From NCBI RefSeq assembly GCF_040409695.1, contig NZ_JARWGJ010000099.1, positions 1 to 35,462 on the forward strand: a stretch of DNA of 35,462 nucleotides, written 5' to 3'. Under the pieces are notes generated by a model that was not told where the DNA came from, did no database searches, and worked only from the letters and a program-made list of their open reading frames with translations. Each line of letters starts with the position of its first letter. The first letter of the stretch is position 1. Made by a program: the position numbers and the translations under genes. Origin of the DNA: Longimonas sp040409695. GTDB taxonomy: Bacteria; Bacteroidota; Rhodothermia; Rhodothermales; Salinibacteraceae. Below, piece after piece: positions 7,620 through 18,800 of this stretch.

Positions 7620-9884
7620 ATGGATGATTCGGCAATCGGCAAGGAGGTAGACGGCTACCACATCAAGCGTGTTATCGGACGCGGCGGTATGGGGGTTGTG
7701 TACGAGGCTGAAGACGTAGCTCTTTCACGCTCGGTAGCGATTAAGCGCGTGAACCCGTCGCAAGCAAACCGCGACCTGTTTCTGCATCGCTTTCGTTCGG
7801 AAGCACGCGCGTTGGCCCGCATCGACAGTCCGCATATCGTAAGCGTGTACGCGCTCCGGGAGACCGACCTGGGGCTGCTGATCGTCATGGAGTTTGTGGA
7901 TGGGGGAACGCTTGAAGACCGCCTCGACGACGGCCCGATGCCGCTGGAAGAGGCGCTTCCGCTCTTCAAGCAGATGCTGCGCGCCTTTGGCCATGCGCAC
8001 TCAGCCGGGGTGATCCACCGCGACATCAAGCCGCAGAACATCATGCTCACGAAGAGCAGCGTGGTGAAAGTCACGGATTTTGGAATCGCAAAGATGCGCA
8101 CCCAGGATTCGGGGCAGACGGTTACGCAGGGTGGGCAAGGAGGTACACTTAAGTACATGTCGCCCGAGCAGATATCGGATATTCAGGCGGTCGACGACAC
8201 CAGCGATATTTATGCGCTTGGCATGGTGGCCTATCAGATGTTGGTGGGCCACCTTCCGTTCGAGGAAGCCGAGACCGACTTCGATATCATGCGGAAAGTC
8301 GTGGAGGGTAAGCTGCCTCCGCCCACCGAGTACCGCGACGACATCCCGAAACCGCTCGCAGATCTGATTACCACGGCTACAGCAAAGCAGCAGAAAGACC
8401 GCTATCAGAGCACAGAAGAAATGATGGCGGTCATTGAGGCCTTTGAGGAAGGAGAGAACGTTTCGGGGGGCAGCGTGCCCGAACCACAGGAGCCGACGAT
8501 GCAGGGGACGCCCCCGGAGTTTGAGGTGGAGGATATGCCGGAAAAGCCGGCCTCGGAGGAGACGGTGCTTGCAGCTGCTGCAGGCGTGGATAATGCTGGA
8601 GGTGAGGCCGGGGATACCGCTACGGCATCCACACAGACGGCGCTTGCTACGTCCGACGAAAACAGTGACGCTGGTACGGGCTCTGGCACAGCTACCCAGG
8701 TACATGCAGGCGCTGCGGAAAAAGAGCCCAACCGTTCCAGTCATGATCCATCTCACAACGCATCGGAGCGCCGTAGCCTGCTTTGGGGCGCTCTGGCATT
8801 GCTTCTCCTGTTAGTTGCGACAGGCACGTGGTGGATGGCTGGAAGCGAATCATCGAATGCTCCTGCGCTCACGGTAACCACCGATCCACCTGGCGCCATC
8901 GTCTATGTGGATGGCGACTCGGTTGGCACGTCGCCGCTTCAGGCACACGCACTTGCAGCGGGAGTGGGGGCTGTACAGGTTCGGCTGGAGCGAGAGGGCT
9001 ATATGCCGATCGACACGACTCTCACGATGGAAGAGGGAGAGCGTTACGTGCTGGATGACGTCTCATTGACGTCGGGCGACGTGCGCCTGGCTGTTCAGAC
9101 GGAGCCAGCACAAGCACAGGTGTTTGTAGATGGTGAAGCAATCGGGTCGACGCCTTTTGACAGTGAAGTGCTGATTGCGGCAGGGGAGCGCCGCGTGCGC
9201 ATCGAGAAGGCAGGGTACGAGCCGTTTGATACGACCCTTACGGCAGAAGCAAGCGGATCGACTATCCGGCTCGAACCCAGGCTGGTGGCCGATCCAACAG
9301 CGCTTGCAACGACAGAGTCGACTGCGGGCGGCGACGCCGAGGAAACGCCGCGCGAGCCGCGCGAACCAGAAGCTTCTTCTGAGGAGCCGCCTGCTGATGC
9401 GTCGGCAGCGCCTGCTACGCTGGTCGTACAAGCCCAGCCCGAGGGCACCGTACGCGTGGCGGGCGAGTCGGCATCGGACCGGGGCCAGTTTCAGCTGGAA
9501 GCAGGAGCACAGCAGGTAGAGTGCGTGCACCCTGAGCATGGGCGCATTGCTACAACCGTATCGCTCGAAGCAGGGCAGAGCAACGAGGTGCAGTGTCACT
9601 TTTCACACCTGGTAAGCATAAATGCCGACCCGTGGGGAAGCGTCTGGATCAATGGCGAAGATACCGGCCAAACAACCCTCGAGATGAGCCAGGTTGCTTT
9701 TGAGCCGGGAAGCTACGAGGTGCAGGTGCGCGTAGACCGCCAAGACCGCATCCTGAGCCGTGGGGTGGTGCGTATCAGGCGTGGAGAGAGCGAAGAACGA
9801 GATCGGTTCTCGGGGTACACGTACACCATCAACGTCGAGCCGTCGTTCACGGAAGTAGAGTACTTCATTACGTTCACGGATTAA
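7620..9884 (+). CDS. Membrane Ser/Thr protein kinase with PEGA domains
   Basis: A 754-residue Hanks-type kinase. The cytoplasmic catalytic domain (about 13-275) has glycine loop GRGGMG (20-25), Lys42 in VAIKRV, HRD 133-135 with catalytic D135 (HRDIKPQN), DFG 153-155 and GTLKYMSPEQ, so all key residues are intact. An acidic, low-complexity linker follows, then one transmembrane helix at about 386-408 (LLWGALALLLLLVATGTWW). The extracytoplasmic part carries two clear PEGA repeats (ITDPPGAIVYVDGDSVGTSP-type near 415-485; VFVDGEAIGSTPFD near 488-560) and a weaker third (INADPWGSVWINGEDTG, about 655-720). The layout suggests transfer of an envelope signal to cytoplasmic phosphorylation. The adjacent FHA protein is the obvious candidate phospho-reader, and CsgG-like envelope genes follow. 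The ATG at 7620 has only a weak AAGG upstream. Confidence 0.93.
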   Translation: MDDSAIGKEVDGYHIKRVIGRGGMGVVYEAEDVALSRSVAIKRVNPSQANRDLFLHRFRSEARALARIDSPHIVSVYALRETDLGLLIVMEFVDGGTLEDRLDDGPMPLEEALPLFKQMLRAFGHAHSAGVIHRDIKPQNIMLTKSSVVKVTDFGIAKMRTQDSGQTVTQGGQGGTLKYMSPEQISDIQAVDDTSDIYALGMVAYQMLVGHLPFEEAETDFDIMRKVVEGKLPPPTEYRDDIPKPLADLITTATAKQQKDRYQSTEEMMAVIEAFEEGENVSGGSVPEPQEPTMQGTPPEFEVEDMPEKPASEETVLAAAAGVDNAGGEAGDTATASTQTALATSDENSDAGTGSGTATQVHAGAAEKEPNRSSHDPSHNASERRSLLWGALALLLLLVATGTWWMAGSESSNAPALTVTTDPPGAIVYVDGDSVGTSPLQAHALAAGVGAVQVRLEREGYMPIDTTLTMEEGERYVLDDVSLTSGDVRLAVQTEPAQAQVFVDGEAIGSTPFDSEVLIAAGERRVRIEKAGYEPFDTTLTAEASGSTIRLEPRLVADPTALATTESTAGGDAEETPREPREPEASSEEPPADASAAPATLVVQAQPEGTVRVAGESASDRGQFQLEAGAQQVECVHPEHGRIATTVSLEAGQSNEVQCHFSHLVSINADPWGSVWINGEDTGQTTLEMSQVAFEPGSYEVQVRVDRQDRILSRGVVRIRRGESEERDRFSGYTYTINVEPSFTEVEYFITFTD

Positions 9885-10341
9885 GCAGCATCAGCTTAAC
9901 CGGCACCCGTCTCTTCTCTATATCGCGGCGTCTGGGTCGCGGCGTCTGGCGCTTTTTTTGCTCGTTACCATATCCTAAATAGTCGCATCCAGGCACTGCA
10001 TGTGACACCACAGGCGGGATGCAATGACATGCGCGTGCTCCGATGGCGTAAGTCCCATAGGCGAAAAAGCACACATATTATTGCAAATGAATGTCCGCTT
10101 CCCGTTCTTGTTTGCGTAGTGTTTAGTAGGGAGCAGCTGTCAGCAGGGTGAACTCTGATAGGCACGGGCACCCAAGCCTGCATGGCATGCCTGTCACATA
10201 CAGCTGCGTCAGAACGCACCGAGTATGGCCTTCTCTGGATGAAAGATAGAAGGGCAGGGATGTCTACGTGAACTGGGGCGGGTTAGACAACGACGTTGGG
10301 TAATTTCTTTCGATAGATTCAGGAGCACACAGGGTACGGTT
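9885..10341. other. 457-bp intergenic region
   Basis: Near its left end are two 13-bp copies of TCGCGGCGTCTGG (9923-9935 and 9937-9949) and a T7 run. The remainder has no convincing coding frame, no RNA gene and no promoter I can defend. It separates the kinase gene from the CsgG-like pair, so the latter probably has its own promoter here. Confidence 0.5.
9923..9959 (+). terminator. Possible terminator after kinase gene
   Basis: A GC-rich tandem duplication (TCGCGGCGTCTGG twice) is followed by GCGC and seven T residues, 39-75 bp after the kinase stop. Position and T-run fit a terminator, but I find only a very short stem, so the call is weak. Confidence 0.33.
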
Positions 10342-11433
10342 ATGCAACATAAACGCTTCACACAATATATTCAGCCTTCAAGTATGCGGGTGCACCGGCC
10401 GCTGTCGGTTGTGGTGCTCCTTCTTTTGTTTACGGCATCCAGCCTGTGGGCGCAAGATGTGTCGCTGGAAGAGGCGAAAGACGAATATCTTTTTGCGGAC
10501 TACGACCGCGCAATTGAGTTGTTTTCCGAAATTGCACATTCGTCTGCATACGATTCGGAAACGCGCATCGAGGCATTTCGCTATCTGGGCCGCTCTTACA
10601 TCGCGAAGGACAAGCAAGCTGAGGCGCGCGAGGCAATGGCCGAACTCATCCGGCTTGAGCCGCCTATCGTAGAGCTTGACGCCGACGATGAGCCGCCGCC
10701 CCTCATCCGCCTCTACTACGACGCACGCCGTGAGGTACAAGACGACTACAGCGTAGAGCAAGCCAGTCCGGGACTGCAGACGCTTGCGATTATGGACTTC
10801 TCGAACAACTCGGTCGATCAGCGTGAGCGGTTTGAGGGGCTCACGAAGGGGCTGCCGTCCATGATGATTAACTACATCAACAGTGGAGTCGATCTGAAAG
10901 TGATCGAGCGCGAACGCATTCAGTGGCTGCTCAACGAGCTGGAGCTGCAGCGCCAGGAGGGCGTCGTCGACCAGTCGACAGCGGTACGTACCGGTGAGCT
11001 GCTCGGTGCAACCGCCGTGGTATTTGGGAGCTACATCATCCTGAACGATCAGATGCGCATCACGGCACGCGTGGTAGACGTGGAGACGGGCGAAGTGCTG
11101 CTCGGCGAAGAGGTGACCGGTGAAGCAGAGTCGTTCTTCACGCTGATCGAGGAGCTTAGCCAGAACGTGACGCGAGCCGTTAACGTCGAGATGGAAGAGA
11201 CGCAGCTCGGCACAGAGGAAACGAACTCGCTCGATGCTATGATGGCCTACTCGGAAGGACTCGAACGCATGGAGCGGGGGGATTACCGCGGGGCATTTGA
11301 GAAGTTTATAGAGGCAACTGACCATGACAGTGGGTTTGCACGTGCGGAGCGCAAGGCCGAAAGCCTGCGTCCTATGCTCGCTCTGAGTGGCGATATCCGC
11401 AGCAGCGAAGCCTCGTCGAGCACTATGAACTAA
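10342..11433 (+). CDS. Exported TPR / CsgG-like envelope protein 1
   Basis: Up to 363 residues. A signal peptide is visible (MRVHRPLSVVVLLLLFTASS, cleavage after WAQ), which favours the in-frame ATG at 10384 over 10342; both are possible. Residues ~40-130 are tetratricopeptide-like helices (YLFADYDRAIELFSEIA, YLGRSYIAKDKQAEAREAM). Residues ~150-290 resemble the CsgG/TolB-N-type fold used in outer-membrane assembly (LAIMDFSNNSVD, GLPSMMINYI, LKVIERERIQWLL, ELLGATAVVFGSY, ARVVDVETGEVL). A further TPR-like helical pair closes the protein (SLDAMMAYSEGLERMERGDY). The same domain order recurs in the next gene, 6 bp downstream, so the two are paralogues in one operon. The substrate or partner is unknown; the location is periplasmic or outer-membrane-associated. 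Confidence 0.82.
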   Translation: MQHKRFTQYIQPSSMRVHRPLSVVVLLLLFTASSLWAQDVSLEEAKDEYLFADYDRAIELFSEIAHSSAYDSETRIEAFRYLGRSYIAKDKQAEAREAMAELIRLEPPIVELDADDEPPPLIRLYYDARREVQDDYSVEQASPGLQTLAIMDFSNNSVDQRERFEGLTKGLPSMMINYINSGVDLKVIERERIQWLLNELELQRQEGVVDQSTAVRTGELLGATAVVFGSYIILNDQMRITARVVDVETGEVLLGEEVTGEAESFFTLIEELSQNVTRAVNVEMEETQLGTEETNSLDAMMAYSEGLERMERGDYRGAFEKFIEATDHDSGFARAERKAESLRPMLALSGDIRSSEASSSTMN

Positions 11434-11439
11434 GCCCCT

Positions 11440-12792
11440 GTGTGGCTCATGCTTTCTTTGGCTCATGCTGCTTTCCGCCGAACGCCTTTCCCCCAAACGC
11501 TTTTCACCGTCGTGGCTGCACTAAGCGGACTGCTGGTGCTCACGGCGTGCACGGCGTCAGAGCTATCCTACAGCGAGGACCCCAGCGACTATCGCAACGA
11601 AGTGCGCATGCTGCAGCAGCGGCTCGACGACGACCCGTCGGATGCTGCAGCACTGCGTGATCTCGGGGCGATCTACATGCAGACGCGCCGGCCCAACCGC
11701 GCGTACGACACCCTGAAGCGCTCCTACGCACACGTCCCAAACGATCCAAAAACGCTGTTCTACCTGGGCATGGCAAGCGAGAGCGTGGGACGCGAAAACG
11801 CAGCCCTGGAGCTGTTCTCGCAGTACGATGCTGTGCCCGAATCCTCACGCTACCGGTCTCTCATGGAAGGGCGCTATGAGTGGATCGTGCGCCAACAGGC
11901 CCGCACCGAGATCCGGGGTCTGATGACCCGCGAAGCGACCATTGCCGACCGGGAGGTGTCGCCCCGCATCCTCGCTGTGCTTCCGTTTAACTACCGGGGC
12001 GTGTCTGACCAGTACGAGCCGCTGGGGCGTGGCCTGGCCGAAATGATGATCGCCGACCTCGCCAACGTGCGCGAGCTGCGCGTTGTGGAGCGGGTGCGCT
12101 TGCAGGCGATTCTGCGCGAGGTTGAGTTTGGGCAGTCCGACTACGTAGACCGCCGCTCAGCGCCCCGCGTGGGGCGGCTTCTCGGCGCCGGGCGCCTGGC
12201 AGGCGGGTCGTTTCGCGTAACGCAGGAGCGCGACATCCGAATGGATATGGTGGTGCTGGAGCTTAACGCTGACAGCACCCCCAGCGTGCCCGCTAAGACC
12301 GGTGCGCTGGCCGACCTCTTCTCGATGCAGAAAGACCTTGTGCTCGCCCTGCTCGATGCCATCAATGTGTCTTTAACGGATGCAGAGCGCGCTGCCATCT
12401 CGCCCGTTCCCACCGAAAGCCTGGATGCGTTTCTGGCGTTTAGCCGCGGATTGCTCGAGGAAGACCGCGACAACTTCTCAGCCGCGGCCCAGCACTACCG
12501 TGAGGCCACGACGATCGACCCCGGCTTTTCGATAGCCGCCGAGCGAGCAACACAGGCTGAGGCGCTCAGCACAGCAGGCGGAACGGCCCAGAACGCGCTC
12601 TCTGCAGCAGCCGAACCCATGCAGTCTGCCAGCGCCCTAATCCAGCAGCGCCTCAACAACATGGGACGGGGCTATCTCGGGGCCGAAGACCTTGCCGAGG
12701 GCATTGAGCGAACCCCAGCAGAAGAAGCAGACGGTGCAGGCTCTACGCTGCTCCCACTACCGCCCGACCCGCCTGTTCGTCCGGACCCCTGA
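11440..12792 (+). CDS. TPR / CsgG-like lipoprotein 2
   Basis: A 450-residue predicted lipoprotein: hydrophobic segment VVAALSGLLVLTAC with a lipobox (LTAC) at about residue 37. The first in-frame start is GTG at 11440, with an ATG three codons later (11449). TPR-like repeats follow (DPSDAAALRDLGAIYMQTRR, DPKTLFYLGMASESVGRENA). A CsgG-like module at ~170-320 comes next (ILAVLPFNYRGVSDQYEPLG, LRVVERVRLQAILREVE, GRLLGAGRLAGGSF, DMVVLELNAD), then a C-terminal TPR (SLDAFLAFSRGLLEEDRDNF) and a Pro-rich tail. The architecture parallels the preceding gene, from which it is 6 bp away, so co-transcription is very likely. The predicted place is the outer-membrane inner face. Function is inferred only as part of a surface-assembly or sensing complex. 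Confidence 0.82.
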   Translation: MWLMLSLAHAAFRRTPFPQTLFTVVAALSGLLVLTACTASELSYSEDPSDYRNEVRMLQQRLDDDPSDAAALRDLGAIYMQTRRPNRAYDTLKRSYAHVPNDPKTLFYLGMASESVGRENAALELFSQYDAVPESSRYRSLMEGRYEWIVRQQARTEIRGLMTREATIADREVSPRILAVLPFNYRGVSDQYEPLGRGLAEMMIADLANVRELRVVERVRLQAILREVEFGQSDYVDRRSAPRVGRLLGAGRLAGGSFRVTQERDIRMDMVVLELNADSTPSVPAKTGALADLFSMQKDLVLALLDAINVSLTDAERAAISPVPTESLDAFLAFSRGLLEEDRDNFSAAAQHYREATTIDPGFSIAAERATQAEALSTAGGTAQNALSAAAEPMQSASALIQQRLNNMGRGYLGAEDLAEGIERTPAEEADGAGSTLLPLPPDPPVRPDP

Positions 12793-12855
12793 TCCCCCAC
12801 GCGCAGACGGCCCCCTACGCTTCCCTATACCCACTCCCTACACGCATCCGATGAC

Positions 12856-15800
12856 ATGTATCGAGTGAGATGCATTGCACACTGTTTTGAACGCTGGCGT
12901 CCAACCCTCGCTCATGGACTTATGCGAGGGGGGGTAGCCATGCTGGTTGCTATGCTGCTCATAGGCAGCGTTGGCCATGCACATGCCGATGACGAAAACA
13001 CCATCGTGTATGTAGATGCAAGCGCGCCTGCTGACGTGCTGCCCGATGACCTGGGCACGTCGTGGGACACCGCCTACCAGAGTCTTGCCGCAGCGCTGGC
13101 CAATGCAAGCGAGGGAAGTCAGATCTGGATTGCAGCGGGAACGTACTATCCATCCGAAGAAGACCGTTCAGTGCCGTTCCGCATCGACAAATTGCTTGCG
13201 GTGTATGGTGGATTCGAAGGCACTGAGACCAGTATCGACGAACGTCCCAGCCCGGTAGACCCGTCTACAACCGTGCTAAGTGGCGACATCAACCAGAACG
13301 GAAGCCGAAACGGCAATAGCTACACGGTACTGGCGTTTGAGGATGTGACAGGAGCTGTGCTTGAAGGGGTCACCGTTTCGGGAGGAAACGCGAATGGGGG
13401 CGACTTTGCTAACGGAGCGGGCATAGCGTGCCGGGGGAACTGCACAAACATCCAGCTTACAAACCTTGTCATCGAGAATAACTATGCCGATGGGAATGGG
13501 GCCGGGTTGCATCTGGCCCCCAACAACGCATCACAGATCCTCGCGCTGCGCAATGTTGTGATTCGAGGGAACGAAGCCAGGCAGCTTGGCGGTGGAATCT
13601 ATGTCGGCCCACAGGGAGAAGGTGCGGGCGCCGGAGTCATTGCGGCAAACACGGTGCTAAGCGGGAACCGGGCCTCCGATGGGGGCGGGCTTGCCATCAA
13701 CGAGTCGGCCTCGGCAATGGCAGGAAGTGATCTGTTTAACGTAACCATTCATGCCAACAGCGCCGACGACCGTGGCGGTGGGATCTATCACAGCATTCTG
13801 AACGGAGAGCTCAACGTAGCCAACAGCATTATTGCTGGAAACCGTGCCGCAGCCAGTGGCAACGAAGTGCATCAGGTTGAAGATGTTGCGGCTTCGTTTG
13901 AGGCGTCGCTCGTGCTGGGGGCGTTCGATGGCGGATTCTGGGATGCAGACATCGGGATCGATCAAGGAGGCAATATCGACGGAGCGCCGCTCTTTGCAGA
14001 CGCTGTGGATGCGAACGAGGCGCCCACAACCGCAGGAAATGTGCGCCTCAACTGGGCCTCGCCAGCTGTTGATGCAGGACGCGCCGATCTTATCCCAACA
14101 GATCCCTTTGCGGAGACCGATCCCTTCTACGACACCGACTTGGACGGAAATCCTCGTGTTGTAGGACAGCAGATGAACATAGGCGCATTTGAGGGCGGAG
14201 CCGTTCCGGCGGGCCCCACTATCTACGTAGACGCGAACGCGTCTGGTGATGCTGGGGGCAACAGCTGGGACGTGCCATATCGTACGCTCCAAGCTTCGCT
14301 ACAGGCCGTGCGAAATGCCCGTGCTGCAGCATCTGATGGATTCGATATCGGCGCATTGGAAGAAGACGTTGAAGTCTGGGTAGCGGAAGGCACCTATCGT
14401 CCTGATCAGGGCCCCGGCCTTGCGCAAGACGACATCACGCTCAGCTTCGAGATTCCGGATGCACTGGCGGTGCTTGGTGGCTTTGCCGGGAACGAAATCA
14501 GTGCCGACCAGCGCAATAGCGACCCGGCAACGAACAACACCAGACTCAGTGGCGCACTTGGCGAATCCAACAGCCAGACAGTCGTGCGAATCGGGGCAGC
14601 CACAACCAGCGAAACGATGCTTGACGGGTTTACCATTTCCGATGGGGATTTTGACGACAGTCCTCAGTTTGCAAGCTCAGGCCAGAATATCGGCTTTGCA
14701 GAAGATGGGCAGGCACGCGCGGCTGGCGTGTACGTGGCTGGCGATGCCACACTCAACAACCTGCACATCCGCGACAACGAGGTGTTCGTCGGTCTTTTTT
14801 TTGAAGGCACTCCGCCCCCCTTCGCTGGTGGACTGGTGTGCGATGGCTGCAGCGCCCGGTTCTCTAACCTGACCGTTGCAGGAAATAGAACGAACGTAGC
14901 CGGAGGAGGCATCTACGTTATGGCGGACGAAGGACTCATTGCACCTTCCTTTCAGCGTATTATAATCCAGGATAATGCAGCCGATGCTGGCGGAGGAATG
15001 GTCGTGAGCGCAGAAGCAAGCGGATCCATCGACGGCATGCAGCTCGCCAACGCATCGTTTACTGATAATCAAGCCTCCACGGTTGCGGGTGGACTCCTTG
15101 CAGGCAGTATCGGGGAAGATGTGGAACTCAATATGAGCAGTGCGAACGTACTGTTTGCGGGAAATACAGCTACAGAAGGGACCGAGACAGATCCGTCTGC
15201 TGCGTTTTTTACAACGCAGGGTGGGGCATCGCTCGATGTTACGCTGGCACAGCATACGGTCGTTGGTGCGCCGGCAAGCGATACAGGGCAAGCGCTCATA
15301 GGAGTAGACAGCGAAACCGGGCTGTCATCCGTTAACATAGCAAACAGTATTTTCTGGGGATCCGATACGCCTATCCATATAGCAGAGGGTACCTCCGGCA
15401 ACGTCGTGGCCGTTAACAACAGTCTCGTCGAAAACGGCTGGGCAGGCGAAGGAAGCGCCAATATCGAGACAGATCCGCTTTTTGACACAGACTTTCGGCT
15501 GCTTGGTAACTCGCCTGCAATCGACGCAGGCAACGAGGGACTGCTTCCCCCCGACGCAACCGACCTCAACAACAGCGGCGACACAAACGAATCGCTTCCC
15601 CTCGACCTGAATGATGAGGCACGCGTGCTTGCTGATGATGTGGACATGGGGGCGTTTGAAGGGGGGGCTACGCCGCGCGCGCTCACCGAAGCGCCTGCTG
15701 ATGTGGGCTTTCAAGAGGCCACCTTTAACGCTACCATCAACCCTTACAGCACGGAGACCGATGTGGCTTATGCATTTCGGCTGGAGTCGGTAGACGAATC

Positions 15801-18800
15801 AGCCCCTCCGCAGCTTATTGAGGCCGGAGCGTTTGCGGGAAGCGAAAATGCTTCCATATCGGCAGAAGCTACCGCCCTTGAGATCGGGACTACGTATCAG
15901 GTGCGTGTAGAAGCGTCGGTTGCAGGAGAGGTCGTCACGACCGGTGAATGGATTGATTTCACGACTGACGATGCCAACCCCCCCGAGACAGAGGATTTTA
16001 CTACGTCGACACAGGCAAACGTCTCCGTTGACATTGACCTGTTCGACCTGGTGACGAACGTCGGCGAGGCCTTAGCCCTTGAAGCGTTCGCCATCGAAAA
16101 CGGCCCAGAGAATGGAACTCTTGAATCCGGTAGCGACGCTGGGATAGTAGTTTATACTCCCGACCAGGATTTCGTTGGCACCGATGCCTTCACCTACACC
16201 GTCGTTGACGTCTTGGGGCTTGCTTCTGCAGAGGCCACGGTCACGATTGATGTAACCGGCGATGCCCCCGTGGCCGAAGCGATCACCTTCGACGCCGATG
16301 TAAACGAGACGCTCACGGTGGAGGCGCCGGGGATCCTGGAAAACGACGACCTCGGCAGCCCCGAAGCCGAACTCACAACGATTACTGTAGGCGAGACCAA
16401 TTGGAGCCCGGGCGAGGCGATCGACTTCGCGGGTGGCACGCTGACGGTTGAGGCAGATGGTAGCTTGACGCTCGACGGTCCGGCGGAAGTGGGGAGCTTC
16501 GAGTTTGACTACACGCTGGAGAACGCCGCCGGTCAGAGCACGGCCATGGTCACGATTGACGTGAGTGGTGAGGCGCCGGTGGCCACGGCGGCCAGCTTCG
16601 ATATGCAAGTGAACGAGACGCTCACCGTGGAGGCGCCGGGAGCTCTCAACGGTGCTGATCTTGGAGCTCCGGAAGCGGCTATTGTAGCGGTATTGGCGCC
16701 GGCGGATGCAACGAGTGGGGAGACCGTAGACCCCGGTGTAGCGACGCCTTTAGCCGGGGGACTGTTTACGCTGAATGAGGATGGCAGCTTTATCTTTGAA
16801 GAACCAACAGAGATAGGCGTGGTCGCAGCAGCGTATCAGTTGCAGAATGCAGCAGGAGAGAGCGAAGGCATCATTACATTTGATGTTGAGCCTGATGAGG
16901 AAGCCACGCCTGAACCGGTATCCGCATCGCTGGCCCCGGCAGCAGTTGGAGTTCGAGGGGTGGCCCAGCAGGTTGAAGTGCAGAACACTGGTAGCTCAGT
17001 GCTCACTGACCTGAGCGCAACGCTCGAATCCACTGAGCACTTTCGGGTGCTCAGCACCAGCGATGACGGCGAAGTGGCGCCGGGCGAGGGATTTCGCATC
17101 ACGCTTGCGTTTGCCCCACAAACAGTGGGACGCCAGAGTACGCGCCTGAATGTCCGGTCGGGTGAGGAACTGATCTCTGTCTTCGATCTGAGTGCTAAAG
17201 CAATCGACGTAGACGTGCAGCCTGACGAGGCAACGGCAGGCACTGCATTCGGAGTAGACGTTTTCGTGTCCGATAACTTTATCCCTTCCGATGGACAGCG
17301 CCTCGAAGCGCGCGTTGCAGGCGAGTCGAATTACACATCGATCGCACTTGCCGAGCAGGAGGCGGGGCGCTGGGCGGCTGAGGTACCAGCAGGTCTTGTT
17401 ACCACGGCGGGCGTTGATCTCTTCGTTGCGCTCTCTGATGAGGAGGGGACTGTTACCGTGCCACAGGCGCCTGAAGAGGAAGCCGCACGGACACCACTGC
17501 ATGTGCAAGTAGGCATCCCTGCTACACCGGCAGAAGGCACGTTCGCATCCGACCAGTACCGAATGATCGCGCTTCCGGTTGACCTGCAGGAGCGCGCTAC
17601 AACCGATGTACTGGCTGAGGCTTACGGGCCGTACAGTCCCGAGCAGTGGCGCTTTTTCGAGTGGCAGTCTGCCGAAGAGCGATACGCCGAGTTCCCGGAA
17701 GTCCGTACGATCCAGCGCGGCAGAGCGGCCTGGCTCATTACCGATACGGGCGAGCCGTTTGAGGTGAACAACGGGCAGTCGTTCGCAGCGGATGCTCCGC
17801 ATGAGCAGGTGCTGGAGCCGGGGTGGAACCAGATAAGCACGCCCTTCGGGTTCGCGGTCGCGTGGGATGCGGTCGCGCGCCCTGACGCGGTGCAGGCGCC
17901 CGTCGCCTACCGGTCTCCAACGCCTGACGCGCCTCCTGAGTACATCTACAACCGGCAGCAGCTTGATCCGTGGATTGGCTACTTCGTGTACAACGAAGCT
18001 CCAGAACCCGTCACCATTGTTGTGCCGCCGGTTGCGTCTGGTGAGACCAGCGAAGCTGTACGTGCCCGTGCCTCTGTTGATACCGAGGCGACGGAATACT
18101 CGCTGCAGCTTATCGCCGATCTTGAAGGCCGTGCGCTCCGGCATACGCAGACTTTCCTCGGCTTTCGGGCAGGCGGGCATACAGAGGGGCATACAGATGA
18201 ACCCCCTCGCACCTTTGTGGCCGCACCGCCTGTCGGCGAGCATGTGCGTGTGAACGTTATAGACGATGCAACGCGCTATGCAGGCCACTACGTCTCTACA
18301 CCCTCTGAGGGATACGCGTGGGACATCGAGGTAGCGGCGCAGACCGGTGGAGCCTTTCAGGTTGATCACCGAGTGCGGGTGCGCCTCAACGAAACAGGCA
18401 CGCTCCCCGACGGCTTCTCGCGATACGTCATCGATCTTGACGCCGAACGCCCGGTAGATCTACAGAACCAGGCGTTCACGGCTGATCTGCCAGCAGGAGC
18501 CACCACCCGCCGCTATCGCATTGTGGTTGGCACGGAATCCTTTGCAGAGCAGCGAAGCGATGGCATCCCTCTGCAGCAGGTAGAAGATGCACTGCATGCT
18601 AACTTCCCAAATCCGGTACGCGAAGGAACAACTATTGCCTACGATCTAAGTGCAGACACGCCTGTTGTGATTGACATATACAACGTGCTTGGCCAGCGCG
18701 TGCGCCAGCTCGTAGACCGGGAGCACAGTGCAGGCACCCACACGGTGCGCTGGGACGGCCGCAACGAGGCCGGCCAGCGCGTGGCCAGCGGGGCGTATTT

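Noticed and set aside
9874..10219. Minus-strand open frames in the gap after the kinase gene
   Set aside because: Short, basic and Cys-rich peptides with composition unlike the acidic proteins here; no ribosome site or family features.
10296..10319. Possible promoter TTGGGT / TAGATT before the CsgG-like gene
   Set aside because: Box spacing is only 12 bp, too short for a standard promoter.
10378..11496. 372-codon antisense frame over the CsgG-like gene
   Set aside because: Shadow frame: composition is rich in Arg, His, Leu and Cys, and the opposite strand has a clear signal peptide and domains.
16996..18369. 457-codon antisense frame inside the giant gene
   Set aside because: Shadow of a long GC-rich gene; no domain signs, and the sense frame is continuous with known modules.
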